This document shows, piece after piece, positions 8,110 to 16,543 of a stretch of DNA of 64,000 bases; within the stretch, counting starts at the first letter, position 1; the number at the start of each line of letters is the position of its first letter. Below the pieces are notes generated by a model, which saw nothing but the letters and a program-made list of their open reading frames with translations, was not told the origin of the DNA and made no database searches. The stretch covers positions 124,001 through 188,000 of the forward strand of contig NZ_SISF01000033.1 of NCBI RefSeq assembly GCF_004310285.1. Direction: 5' to 3'. The position numbers and the translations under genes are program-made. The DNA is from Agrobacterium cavarae (lineage in GTDB: Bacteria; Pseudomonadota; Alphaproteobacteria; Rhizobiales; Rhizobiaceae).

Positions 8110-8712
8110 ATGGACAAGAAGCTGAAACTGATGATTGCTGGCGGCGCTTTCGCTTTGATCGCCGGTTATGCCAATGCAGCCATGGTTGCGACCACGGCAT
8201 CTGACATTTCCGTGCGATCCGGCCCGGGCGAAGATTACCCGGAAGTGGGCCTTGCCACGCGCGGCAGCAATGCGGTTCTTGACGGATGCCTCGAAGGCAG
8301 CGCCTGGTGCCGTATTGAAGTCAACGGCGTTCGCGGCTGGGCCAATGCCGATTATCTGAACGTCATGTATGAAGGCTCGCCCGTCATTCTGCACGAGCGT
8401 CGCGCCGACATCGAAGTTCCGGTCGTGACCTACGAGAAGACCGCCAGCGTTCAGCAAGAAGAGCCGAACCCAGGCGATCCGAACCTCGGTCGCGTCGGTG
8501 AGGTGAACCCGCCGGAACAGGTCATCACCTATATCGATCAGCATCCGGGCAACGTCGTGCGCGTCGAGGGCGATGTCGCCATCGGCACGACCGTTCCTGC
8601 CAGCGCGGAACTCGTCACCATTCCTGACTACGAGTACAGCTACGTCCGCGTTAACGATCGCCGCGTTCTGGTTGAACCAAGCACGCGCCGCGTGGTGTAT
8701 GTGTACGAGTAA
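8110..8712 (+). CDS. Secreted SH3-domain / DUF1236 protein
   Basis: 200 residues with a signal peptide (KKLKLMIAGGAFALIAGYANA, cleavage near residue 23). A bacterial SH3 domain follows at about 25-90 (ISVRSGPGEDYPEVG, then GWANADYL), then an acidic Pro-rich linker (EEPNPGDPNLG). The C-terminal DUF1236 domain (about 130-200) contains PPEQVITYIDQHP and ends in RRVVYVYE. Such proteins are periplasmic or envelope-bound in rhizobia; SH3 domains of this type often bind peptidoglycan. GGAGAGAG ribosome-binding site upstream and a terminator just downstream, so it is monocistronic. Confidence 0.88.
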   Translation: MDKKLKLMIAGGAFALIAGYANAAMVATTASDISVRSGPGEDYPEVGLATRGSNAVLDGCLEGSAWCRIEVNGVRGWANADYLNVMYEGSPVILHERRADIEVPVVTYEKTASVQQEEPNPGDPNLGRVGEVNPPEQVITYIDQHPGNVVRVEGDVAIGTTVPASAELVTIPDYEYSYVRVNDRRVLVEPSTRRVVYVYE

Positions 8713-8746
8713 AGTCGCGTAGAGTACCACCGTGTATGAGTAGTGA

Positions 8747-8773
8747 AGAGCGCGGCATGCCCGCGCTCTTTTG
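8747..8773 (+). terminator. Intrinsic terminator after the SH3 protein
   Basis: 9-bp stem (AGAGCGCGG / CCGCGCTCT) with a CATGC loop, followed by TTTT. Confidence 0.85.
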
Positions 8774-8912
8774 CTTGCATGCAATTGCCTATGCCTTGGC
8801 CGAGCTTCGGCATTGATGTTCAACCTGCGGCATATTATCGAACGCAACAGAAAATGATCGAGAGACGCCTGGGTCGGACACCATTTGGGCCAATCTCGTG
8901 ATAATGATGGTC

Positions 8913-8928
8913 CACATTCGGTAATGTG
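8913..8928 (+). promoter_or_regulatory. Inverted repeat overlapping the petP translation-start region
   Basis: CACATT-CGGT-AATGTG is a perfect 6-bp dyad ending just before the ribosome-binding site of the MarR gene at 8940. MarR proteins commonly repress their own operon through such dyads, so this is a candidate PetP operator; the function is inferred. Confidence 0.5.
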
Positions 8929-8939
8929 AAGGAAGAACA

Positions 8940-9437
8940 GTGCCTGCCCAATCGTTGAAAAAGGCTGCCGTCAAACAGGCTCCGGCCCTGCCCCATGTCG
9001 ATGATGCAAAGATCGACTTCGACACGATTGAGGCCTTCTTCTTCGCCTATCGGGATTTCGTCTCCGATCCGGACGCTATTCTGGAGAAGCTAGGCTATGG
9101 GCGCGCCCACCACCGTGTGGTCTATTTCGTCTGCCGAAACCCCGGCATGACGGTCGCCGATCTTCTCGATACGCTGCAGATCACCAAGCAGAGCCTCGCA
9201 CGCGTGCTGAAGCAGTTGATCGACGACGGCTACATCCGCCAAATGGCGGGACCCGAAGACCGTCGCCAGCGCAGGCTCTACCCAACATTGACAGGTCGCG
9301 AACTGGCGCTTGCCTTGAGCGATCCGCAGTCGCGCCGCATCGCGCGGGCCTTGGAGGGCATGTCGACGGAGGCAAGGACCTGCGTTCTTGAATTTCTCGC
9401 CAGAATGCGCGACGCCGAAAAGACGGGAGCAGAATGA
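8940..9437 (+). CDS. petP: MarR-family regulator, PetP-like
   Basis: 165 residues. The winged helix-turn-helix spans about residues 55-125 (GMTVADLLDTLQITKQSLARVLKQLIDDGYI, then the wing PEDRRQRRLYPTLTG). GTG start with AAGGAAG upstream. The stop overlaps the next start by four bases (ATGA), so translation is coupled to the response regulator. In Rhodobacter capsulatus a MarR-type protein (PetP) and an OmpR-type regulator (PetR) form the same pair and are needed for cytochrome bc1/c2 synthesis. The name rests on that arrangement, and petABC is 27 kb downstream here. Confidence 0.82.
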   Translation: MPAQSLKKAAVKQAPALPHVDDAKIDFDTIEAFFFAYRDFVSDPDAILEKLGYGRAHHRVVYFVCRNPGMTVADLLDTLQITKQSLARVLKQLIDDGYIRQMAGPEDRRQRRLYPTLTGRELALALSDPQSRRIARALEGMSTEARTCVLEFLARMRDAEKTGAE

Positions 9438-10150
9438 CGATGGCCACAGCCACACCAAAACAGCCAGCGGATGACGACGCCCCCCATCTCCTCATCGTCG
9501 ATGACGATGCGCGTATCCGCGATCTTCTCCAGCGCTTCTTGAGCGATAAGGGCTACCGCATTACCGCTGCGGCAGACGCCGCCGAAGCACGCCGCAAGAT
9601 GCAGGGCATCCAGTTCGATCTTCTCATCCTCGACGTGATGATGCCGGGTGAAAACGGCCTGTCGTTGACAAAATCCCTCAACGAAAACAAGACCGTGCCG
9701 GTCATTCTTCTGACTGCTCGCTCGGAAGCGGATTCGCGGATTGCCGGACTTGAGGCGGGTGCCGACGACTATCTTGCCAAGCCTTTCGATCCGCGCGAAC
9801 TCGTGCTGCGCATCAACAATATCCTGCGACGCAACACCTCACCGGACACGCCAAAAATCGACCAGATCATCTTCGGGCCGTTCAACTTCTCCCTCCACAA
9901 GAAGGAGCTTCGACGCGGTGCAGAGATGATCCGGCTGACGGACCGCGAACTGGATATCATGATGCTCTTTGCGCTGCGCGCGGGCGACACCATTCCCCGG
10001 CATGAACTGGTGGATGCGGACGCGGATGTCGGGGAGCGCACCATCGACGTGCAGATCAACCGCCTGCGGCGCAAGATCGAGGACGATCCGGCCAATCCGG
10101 TCTATTTGCAGACGGTGCGTGGCATCGGCTACCGTCTGAGCGTGGATTGA
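9434..10150 (+). CDS. petR: OmpR-family response regulator, PetR-like
   Basis: 238 residues. The receiver domain (about 18-132) has the acidic pocket DDD at 23-25, the phosphoacceptor D67 (LLILDVMM) and the conserved K116 (LAKPFDP). A C-terminal winged helix of the OmpR type follows (about 140-235, ending TVRGIGYRLS). It lies in an operon with the MarR gene (4-bp overlap) and a histidine kinase starting 50 bp downstream. It presumably controls respiratory-chain genes as PetR does in Rhodobacter; the direct target is not shown by the sequence. Confidence 0.86.
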   Translation: MTMATATPKQPADDDAPHLLIVDDDARIRDLLQRFLSDKGYRITAAADAAEARRKMQGIQFDLLILDVMMPGENGLSLTKSLNENKTVPVILLTARSEADSRIAGLEAGADDYLAKPFDPRELVLRINNILRRNTSPDTPKIDQIIFGPFNFSLHKKELRRGAEMIRLTDRELDIMMLFALRAGDTIPRHELVDADADVGERTIDVQINRLRRKIEDDPANPVYLQTVRGIGYRLSVD

Positions 10151-10200
10151 ACCACACCCTTCTGGCGCGTCCGGAAAAGAGCCGGATGGACAGGTGATTT

Positions 10201-11580
10201 ATGGCAAGCCTCGATTTCATGAGTTTCGCCCGAAACAGCGCCCCGGCACGAGGGTGGCGCTTCTTCGTGCGGTGGCTGCGGCACTGGCTACCCACCGGGC
10301 TCTATACCCGCTCGCTGCTGATCATCATTCTGCCCATGGTCCTATTGCAGGCGGTCGTCGCAGCTGTCTTCATGGAAAGACACTGGCAGCTGGTGACAGA
10401 GCGCCTCTCTGCTGCCGTCACGCGCGATATTGCCGCCATCATCGAACTGATCGAGACGGATCCTGAAAAGGACGACTATCAGCGGGTCATCAATATTGCA
10501 CGCGAGAAGCTGGATCTCAGCGTCTATATCGAGCCGAAGACGGAACTGCCGCCTGCTCGGCCGCAACCCTTCTTTTCCATCCTTGATTCCATCCTGGCCG
10601 ATCAGATCAAAGCCCAGATCGGCAGGCCCTTCTGGATCGATACCTATGGCAATGGATCGCTGGTCGAAATCCGCATCCAGCTGAACGATAAGACGCTGCG
10701 CATCTTCACGCGTCGCAACCAGACCTATGCGTCCAACACCCATATTTTCCTTGTGTGGATGGTCGGCGCATCGCTTGTTTTGCTGGGTATTTCCATCCTC
10801 TTCCTGCGCGGCCAGATCCGACCGATCCTGGCACTGGCCAAAGCCGCTGAAAGCTTCGGACGCGGCCAGAAGATCACCGCCTATTCGCCCAAGGGGGCCG
10901 ATGAGGTCAGGCGCGCGGGCCTCGCCTTCATTCTCATGCGAGAACGCATCGAGCGGCAGATGGAGCAGCGCACCGCAATGCTGAACGGTGTGAGCCACGA
11001 TCTGCGCACCATCCTCACCCGCTTCAAGCTTCAACTCGCACTTGCCAGCGACAATCCGGATCTAGAAGGCCTCGACAAGGATGTCGATGACATGCAGTCG
11101 ATGCTGGAAGCCTATCTCGCCTTTGCCCGCGATGATGCGGAAGAGGATGTCGGCACACTGGAAGTGGAGCCATTGCTGCAGAAACTGCAAAGTGATTTCC
11201 ACATGGTCGGCAAGACGATGACGTTTCAACTCAACGGCGTCTCACATCTTTCCGTTCGCCCCAACGCCTTTTCGCGGCTGATCGGCAATTTGTCCGCCAA
11301 TGCCCAACGTTACGCGCAGACGCTTTCCGTTGAACTGCGGCGCGCACCCCGATCTGTCAGCCTTGTTTTCGATGATGACGGCCCTGGCATTCCGCGGGAA
11401 TCCCGAGAGGATGTTTTCAAGCCCTTCTTCCGGCTGGATGAAGCGCGCAACCTCAATGCATCCGGCACCGGGCTTGGTCTTTCGATCGTGAGAGATATCG
11501 CCAGAAGCCATGGTGGCGACGTGACGCTGGACGATAGCCCGCTGGGTGGGCTGCGGGTGATCGTGAAAATTCCAGCCTGA
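10201..11580 (+). CDS. Sensor histidine kinase (EnvZ-like)
   Basis: 459 residues. Transmembrane helix 1 is at about 38-58 and helix 2 at 182-203, enclosing a ~120-residue periplasmic domain. HAMP follows (204-255), then the dimerisation domain with phosphorylated H266 (GVSHDLRTILTRF), and the ATPase domain with N box (NLSANAQRYA), G1 (DDGPGIP) and G2 (GTGLGLSIV). It is the likely cognate kinase of the adjacent PetR-like regulator. The Rhodobacter petPR operon as originally described had no linked kinase, so this three-gene form would fill that gap. Confidence 0.9.
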   Translation: MASLDFMSFARNSAPARGWRFFVRWLRHWLPTGLYTRSLLIIILPMVLLQAVVAAVFMERHWQLVTERLSAAVTRDIAAIIELIETDPEKDDYQRVINIAREKLDLSVYIEPKTELPPARPQPFFSILDSILADQIKAQIGRPFWIDTYGNGSLVEIRIQLNDKTLRIFTRRNQTYASNTHIFLVWMVGASLVLLGISILFLRGQIRPILALAKAAESFGRGQKITAYSPKGADEVRRAGLAFILMRERIERQMEQRTAMLNGVSHDLRTILTRFKLQLALASDNPDLEGLDKDVDDMQSMLEAYLAFARDDAEEDVGTLEVEPLLQKLQSDFHMVGKTMTFQLNGVSHLSVRPNAFSRLIGNLSANAQRYAQTLSVELRRAPRSVSLVFDDDGPGIPRESREDVFKPFFRLDEARNLNASGTGLGLSIVRDIARSHGGDVTLDDSPLGGLRVIVKIPA

Positions 11581-11612
11581 CCGGGTCAGAATCACCTTAG
11601 CGCGATGCGCGC

Positions 11613-11954
11613 TCAGCACATCTTCTCACCGTTCGGCACATCGCGCTCGACGGCAGCGAGCACGATATCGCCATTGGCATCGGCAAAACCGAGGGTGAGA
11701 ACTTCCGAACGAAACGGCCCGATCTGTCGTGGTGGGAAGTTGACGACGGCAAGCACCTGTCGACCGATCAGATTGTCCAGCGTGTAGTGAACGGTGATCT
11801 GGGCGGACGACTTCTTGATCCCGATCTCGGGACCGAAATCGATCTTCAGCTTGAAGGCTGGCTTGCGCGCTTCGGGAAAAGCTTCGGTTTCGACAATGGT
11901 GCCGACGCGAATATCGACCTTTTCGAAATCCGCATAGGTGATCTCAGCGCTCAT
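11613..11954 (-). CDS. csaA: CsaA-type tRNA-binding (OB-fold) protein
   Basis: 113 residues comprising one EMAP/Trbp111-like tRNA-binding domain (FEKVDIRVGTIVETEAFPEA, QVLAVVNFPPRQIGPF, then LTLGF). This domain occurs alone in CsaA, a dimer with RNA-binding and reported secretion-chaperone activity. It follows proC on the same strand with a palindromic repeat (11969-12074) between them. GAGGG lies 6 nt before the ATG. Family assignment is firm; the physiological role is uncertain. Confidence 0.9.
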   Translation of the reverse strand: MSAEITYADFEKVDIRVGTIVETEAFPEARKPAFKLKIDFGPEIGIKKSSAQITVHYTLDNLIGRQVLAVVNFPPRQIGPFRSEVLTLGFADANGDIVLAAVERDVPNGEKMC

Positions 11955-11968
11955 CCGCGTCCCTCTTT

Positions 11969-12074
11969 TAAAGCATGTCGCGATCTTTCAGATTCGCTCC
12001 TTACGCTTTAAGTCCTTGTTTTGTCGCATATCGTTATCGCAAAACCGGTGACCACTTTTTCGCGACATGCTTTA
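11969..12074. repeat. RIME-like palindromic intergenic repeat, copy B
   Basis: Second copy of the ~108-bp element at 1014-1123, in the opposite orientation. Its ends are perfect inverted repeats (TAAAGCATGTCGCG / CGCGACATGCTTTA). Read on the minus strand it begins TAAAGCATG, and that TAA is the stop codon of proC, exactly as copy A supplies the LysR stop. It separates proC from csaA and could form a stable hairpin in a proC-csaA transcript. Confidence 0.88.
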
Positions 12075-12890
12075 GTTCGCCAGTTCTTCCGCGCGCGTCT
12101 TGGCTGCGGCAATCGCCTTGTCGAACAAGGGCTGCATGCCGTCTTCGGCCATCAGCACCGAAAGCGCGGCTGCCGTCGTGCCGCCGGGAGACGTCACGTT
12201 CTGGCGCAGCTTGGATGCATCGTCGGAGGACTGGTAAAGAAGCTCACCAGCCCCCGCGACGGTTTCTCGCGCGAGACGCATGGCAAGGTCCGCCTGCAGG
12301 CCGGCTTTGCGACCTGCCTCTGCCATGCATTCCACGAGATAGAAAACATAAGCGGGGCCACTGCCGGAAACGGCAGTGACGGCATCGATATCACCTTCGG
12401 TCGCAACCCATTCAACCGGGCCGCTGACTTCCAGAAGCTCTTCCACCAGCTGACGCTGGTCGGACGAAACGCGCTCATTGGCATAAGCACCGGTCACGCC
12501 GCGCCCCACCATGGCGGGTGTGTTGGGCATGGCACGCACGGTCGCCGCCTCACCGAGATGGCTCTCGATAGACGACAGCGTCTTGCCTGCGGCGATCGAG
12601 ACGATGACTGTCTCTTCACCGACCAGACCTTTCAAGCCCGGCAATACCGCATCCATCAATTGCGGCTTGACCGCCAGAAACAGAATGCTGGCCGTCACGC
12701 CATCCGGTGCGCTCTCGCAGTGGCGAGCGCCAGCCTGGCTCAGTGTCGAGGACATGGCGTCGGAAGGGCGCGGATCGATGACGATCACCGAAGAGCCGGA
12801 AACGCCCTTCTTCAGCCAGCCGGAAAGCATGGCGCCTCCCATGTTGCCGGCGCCGACGAGAACGATAGGGTTAGAACCGAAGGACAGCAC
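12072..12890 (-). CDS. proC: Pyrroline-5-carboxylate reductase
   Basis: 272 residues, normal length. The N-terminal Rossmann fold carries VGAGNMGGAM (residues about 12-21), and the C-terminal dimerisation domain has the P5CR signature DAVTAVSGSGPAYVFYLVE and TVAGAGEL..., VTSPGGTT. It performs the last step of proline synthesis, reducing pyrroline-5-carboxylate with NAD(P)H. It starts 5 bp after the stop of the ybjN-like gene, so the two are co-transcribed. Its stop codon is contributed by the adjacent repeat element. Confidence 0.96.
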   Translation of the reverse strand: MLSFGSNPIVLVGAGNMGGAMLSGWLKKGVSGSSVIVIDPRPSDAMSSTLSQAGARHCESAPDGVTASILFLAVKPQLMDAVLPGLKGLVGEETVIVSIAAGKTLSSIESHLGEAATVRAMPNTPAMVGRGVTGAYANERVSSDQRQLVEELLEVSGPVEWVATEGDIDAVTAVSGSGPAYVFYLVECMAEAGRKAGLQADLAMRLARETVAGAGELLYQSSDDASKLRQNVTSPGGTTAAALSVLMAEDGMQPLFDKAIAAAKTRAEELAN

Positions 12891-12895
12891 GCGTA

Positions 12896-13396
12896 TCAGG
12901 CCTCGCCCACTGTCTCGAACAGGGCTGCATCCATCGCAGCCTTGGCATCCATTCCCGACCAGACGACGAACTGGAACGCCTGGTAATATTGCTCGCAGGC
13001 TTCAAGCGCACTGGACAGCAGAACCTCGACCTGCTGGTTTGTCGGCTCGGCACCGCCTGCCAGAAGCAACGACTGACGGAAGATGATGACATCTTCCTGG
13101 CGCCACAGGTCAAAATGCCCCATGAGCGTCTGGCCGTTGACATGCGAGAGAAGCCGGATCACTTCATTGACGCGATGGTCGGGCACCCGGATGTCGAAGG
13201 CGCAGGCGAGATGCAGCGCTTCGAACTGTTCCATCCAGGAAAACGAAATATGATAGTCGGCCCATCGGCCTTCCACCGTCATGGCAATTTCGTCCTCGCC
13301 CGAGCGCTCGAAAGACCAATCGTTGGCGGCCGCCACGAACTCGATCATATCGACCGGGTTGGAGAGACGTTCAACTTCGAATTCTATTAGGCTCAT
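12896..13396 (-). CDS. YbjN domain-containing protein
   Basis: 166 residues, all soluble. It has the YbjN/type III secretion-chaperone-like alpha-beta pattern (FEVERLSNPVDMIEFVAAANDWSFERSGEDEIAMTVEGRWADYHISFSW). The biochemical role is unknown; E. coli YbjN affects motility and stress tolerance when altered. In rhizobia it is regularly found directly upstream of proC, as here with a 5-bp gap. I chose the ATG at 13396 (MSLIEFEV); an ORF extension upstream lacks the family pattern. Confidence 0.87.
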   Translation of the reverse strand: MSLIEFEVERLSNPVDMIEFVAAANDWSFERSGEDEIAMTVEGRWADYHISFSWMEQFEALHLACAFDIRVPDHRVNEVIRLLSHVNGQTLMGHFDLWRQEDVIIFRQSLLLAGGAEPTNQQVEVLLSSALEACEQYYQAFQFVVWSGMDAKAAMDAALFETVGEA

Positions 13397-13858
13397 ACGG
13401 CACCTTTTCAGCCGGAGATGAATGTTCTGTTTCGCACACGAAAGCACAAAAACGCACATACAAATGCCGGTACATCAGTTTAGGACGATTGCCCGACGCC
13501 GCCAGATTAACGCAGTGAACCTGTCTGGAGCTTACCGAGTTCGTTTCGAATCATCATTTAAAATCAGTCTATAACGAGCGAGTCCGAGCGCCACCCCCCG
13601 TCGTCCCATTTTCCGGGGAGAACCGTGGATATCTCTTGGCGCGTCGGATCAGTTGGGAGTCATAACCGACTCTGCCGATTGCGCTTTTTGGATGTGTCCA
13701 CAGAGTGAAAAAAAATGCTGATGAAAACGCTTGCTCTTTCTATACGAATCCGCACTCGCGTAGGTTGGCGGTTGGTAGCACGCGAATTGAAAAGGCCGCG
13801 CCCTTTTTGAGGGCACGGCCTGTCTGACAGAAGTCCAAAATCGAAGATCGGATTTGGC
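13397..13858. other. Gene-free stretch between ybjN and ubiK
   Basis: 462 bp. The left part should hold the ybjN-proC promoter, reading leftward. The right end holds the ubiK terminator (13788-13821). A short dyad GAGTC-ATAACC-GACTC lies near 13655-13675. I see no ORF with a ribosome-binding site and no RNA gene. Confidence 0.5.
13788..13821 (-). terminator. Intrinsic terminator of ubiK
   Basis: On the minus strand an ~11-bp GC-rich stem (AGGCCGTGCCCT / AGGGCGCGGCCT, one G-T pair) with a CAAAA loop, followed by TTTT; starts about 40 bp after the ubiK stop. Confidence 0.85.
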
Positions 13859-14122
13859 TTAGGAAGCGTTTCCGGAAAGTTTTGCCTCAAGCGCTTCGAT
13901 CCTGGCGCGCAGCGCGTCGTTCTCATCGCGCGCCTTGATCGCCATTTCGCGCACGGCATCGAACTCTTCACGCTTGACCACGTCGAGGCTGTTCAGCCAG
14001 CGATCGGCCTGCGCGTGAAACGCCTGTTCCACTTCCTTGCGTACACCCTGCGCCGCCCCTGCGGCATCAGTCATCAGCTTCGCGAATTCATCGAAAATGC
14101 GGTTCGTTCCGGTTGTGCTCAT
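13859..14122 (-). CDS. ubiK: UbiK/BMFP accessory factor (ubiquinone biosynthesis)
   Basis: 87 residues. The N-terminal amphipathic segment (FDEFAKLMTDAAGAAQGVRKEVEQAFHAQADRW begins near residue 10) and a C-terminal coiled coil (about 53-83, ending ALRARIEALEAKL) are the hallmarks of the BMFP/UbiK family. The Salmonella/E. coli member binds UbiJ and membrane lipid to assist the ubiquinone biosynthesis complex; it trimerises through the coiled coil. Monocistronic with its own terminator. It is transcribed divergently from lgt, 270 bp away. Confidence 0.88.
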   Translation of the reverse strand: MSTTGTNRIFDEFAKLMTDAAGAAQGVRKEVEQAFHAQADRWLNSLDVVKREEFDAVREMAIKARDENDALRARIEALEAKLSGNAS

Positions 14123-14392
14123 GGCGCGGTGTCCTCGTCTTCATCCGGAGAAACATATTGCTCTATCCGGCTCATGCATTTCAGGTAGGCACTCCCTCGG
14201 CGCGTTGCAAGCAAAAACGGGATTATGACGGGCAGTAACCTTACTTGTGACAGTCGTGAAAGCGCCAAAGAATCGCCTTGACCGCTCCCTTTTCACCCGC
14301 CATTTTCGCCCGGCGGGAAAGATCGTGCCAATACTGCCTGCCGTGCGAAAACCCGGTGTTTTCGACAACAACAAGAGAATGGAATACGCGAC

Positions 14393-15244
14393 TTGTTTTC
14401 ACCGCTTGCCTCGCTTTCGATCATGCCGTTTCCCAACATCGATCCGATCGCCTTTTCCATCGGCCCGATCTCGATTCATTGGTACGGCATCGCCTATGTC
14501 GTCGGCATTCTTCTTGGCTGGTATTACGCACGCAAACTGAGCATGACGGACCGACTGTGGCCGGGCGACAAATCGCCCGTGACACCGGTCCATCTGGATG
14601 ACTTCATCATCTGGGCGGCAGCCGGCATCGTGCTGGGCGGGCGTATCGGCTACGTGCTTTTTTATGATCTGCCTGCGGTCATGGCAAACCCCGTCCGCGC
14701 CTTCGAAATCTGGAATGGCGGCATGTCCTTCCATGGCGGCCTCCTGGGTACCACGATCGCGATGATCCTCTTTGCCCGTCGCAACGCCATTCCCGTCTGG
14801 AGCATGTTCGACATCATCGCGGCTGTTGCACCCGTCGGCCTGTTCTTTGGCCGCATTGCCAACTTCATCAATGGCGAATTGTGGGGTCGTCTGACGGATG
14901 TTCCATGGGCCGTCGTCTTCCCGACCGGCGGACCTTTCGCCCGCCATCCAAGCCAGCTTTACGAAGCCGGGCTGGAAGGCATCGTGCTGCTGATCATTCT
15001 CTCCGTACTGATATGGGCCTTCAAGGCACTGAAGACACCCGGTACCGTGACGGGCACCTTCGTTGCCGGATATGCGCTGTCACGTATTTTCGTGGAGTTC
15101 TTCCGCGAACCCGATGCGCAGATTGGCTATCTGGCAGGGAACTGGCTGACCATGGGAATGGTTCTCTCCGCGCCCATGTTCGCGCTCGGCGTCTGGGCAA
15201 TCCTGCGGGCACGCTTTGCTGCCCGTGCCCGCCAGAACGGATAA
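14393..15244 (+). CDS. lgt: Prolipoprotein diacylglyceryl transferase
   Basis: 283 residues with seven hydrophobic helices. The Lgt signature GRIANFINGELWGR is present near residues 153-166, as are the catalytic region GGMSFHGGLLG (~108-118) and HPSQLYEA. Lgt transfers diacylglycerol from phosphatidylglycerol to the lipobox cysteine of prolipoproteins, the first lipidation step. The start is uncertain: TTG at 14393 has AAGAGAATGGAA-like SD sequence, while ATG at 14423 (MPFPNIDP) has none. The methyltransferase gene starts 5 bp after its stop. Confidence 0.95.
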   Translation: MFSPLASLSIMPFPNIDPIAFSIGPISIHWYGIAYVVGILLGWYYARKLSMTDRLWPGDKSPVTPVHLDDFIIWAAAGIVLGGRIGYVLFYDLPAVMANPVRAFEIWNGGMSFHGGLLGTTIAMILFARRNAIPVWSMFDIIAAVAPVGLFFGRIANFINGELWGRLTDVPWAVVFPTGGPFARHPSQLYEAGLEGIVLLIILSVLIWAFKALKTPGTVTGTFVAGYALSRIFVEFFREPDAQIGYLAGNWLTMGMVLSAPMFALGVWAILRARFAARARQNG

Positions 15245-15249
15245 GTGAC

Positions 15250-16350
15250 ATGCCAACGCCCCTTGCTCGTCGCATCAAGTCTCTTATTCGGCTCAACGGC
15301 CCCTTAAGCGTTACCGATTACTTTTCGCTGTGCCTGGCAGATCCCGAGCATGGCTATTACAAGACACGCCAGCCCTTTGGCCGGACGGGCGACTTCGTCA
15401 CCGCACCGGAAGTCAGCCAGCTTTTCGGTGAAATGCTCGGCGTCTTCATGGTCCATGCCTGGCAGCGTCATGGCCTGCCCGGCAATGTCAGGCTTGTCGA
15501 GATCGGCCCTGGCCGCGGGACGATGATGGCGGATATGCTGCGGGTCATCCAGAGGATCGCCGCCCCCCTCTATGACGCCATGAGCGTGCATCTCATCGAA
15601 ACGAGCCCGCTGCTGACCGAAACGCAGCAGAAGACGCTTGCCGCGCATGAGGGCAAGATCAGCTGGCACGAAAGCTTCGACGACGTGCCGGCTGGCTTCC
15701 TGCTGATCGCAGCCAACGAACTCTTCGATGCCATTCCCATCCGCCAGTTCGTCAAGACGCCCCAAGGGTTCAGGGAACGGGTCGTCAGCCTTGATGAGGA
15801 TGACGAACTGATCTTCACCGCAGGCGTCGCAGGCATTGATCCGGACCTTCTTCCTCCACAGCCGGAGCGTCAGGCGCTCGGCACGATCTTCGAATATTCG
15901 CCTGCGCGCGAGGCCGTCATGGCCGCACTTTGTGAAAGGCTGCAAGCCAACAGCGGCACCGCGCTGATCATCGACTACGGCCATATGGTGGCCGGCTATG
16001 GCGACACCATGCAGGCGCTCAGAATGCATGAATATGATCCCGTGCTTGCCCATCCAGGCGAAGCCGATCTGACCAGCCATGTGGATTTCGAAAGCCTGGT
16101 GAAGACGGCAACGGCAAACGGCGTTCATGTCAACGGCTGCCTGCACCAGGGCGATTTCCTCTATGGCCTCGGGCTCAAGGAACGCGGACAGGCTTTGGCG
16201 GCCACCGCGACGCCGGATCAGACGCTGGCGATTGCCGAAGCCATCAACCGTCTCGCCGGCGAAGGTGCCGGCAAGATGGGCGAGCTTTTCAAGGTGCTTG
16301 CGGTCTCCAGCCCTGCCCTTCATTTGCTGCCATTTCGCGCGCTGGATTGA
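15250..16350 (+). CDS. MidA/NDUFAF7-family SAM-dependent methyltransferase
   Basis: 366 residues. The family motifs are GYYKTRQPFGRTGDFVTAPEVSQLFGEM (about 35-62), the SAM loop VEIGPGRGTMMADML, then LIETSPLL and ANELFDAIPIRQF. The mitochondrial homologue NDUFAF7 methylates an arginine of a complex I subunit during assembly. The bacterial protein is therefore plausibly a protein-arginine methyltransferase acting on NADH dehydrogenase; that substrate is inferred. ATG at 15250 lies 5 bp after the lgt stop, so it belongs to the lgt operon; a longer frame upstream only overlaps lgt. Confidence 0.9.
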   Translation: MPTPLARRIKSLIRLNGPLSVTDYFSLCLADPEHGYYKTRQPFGRTGDFVTAPEVSQLFGEMLGVFMVHAWQRHGLPGNVRLVEIGPGRGTMMADMLRVIQRIAAPLYDAMSVHLIETSPLLTETQQKTLAAHEGKISWHESFDDVPAGFLLIAANELFDAIPIRQFVKTPQGFRERVVSLDEDDELIFTAGVAGIDPDLLPPQPERQALGTIFEYSPAREAVMAALCERLQANSGTALIIDYGHMVAGYGDTMQALRMHEYDPVLAHPGEADLTSHVDFESLVKTATANGVHVNGCLHQGDFLYGLGLKERGQALAATATPDQTLAIAEAINRLAGEGAGKMGELFKVLAVSSPALHLLPFRALD

Positions 16351-16543
16351 GCCTGCTGACAAGTGGAAACGCGCCGGACGCCTGAGAGGAGATTGACACG
16401 GGCAGTCCGCTTGGGCCAACATTGGGTCAATTCGAAGCAGAGCACATCTGCCGCACGGCATCTTTTTGAGATGCGCCCATCGGAAACACTCGCTCAGAAT
16501 CATCACTGAAAAATCGGCGACACCGCAAAGGATTGAACACCCC

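Noticed and set aside
8775..8784. The palindrome TTGCATGCAA after the SH3-protein terminator.
   Set aside because: A 10-bp palindrome is expected by chance in this amount of sequence, and it lies between transcription units without other support.
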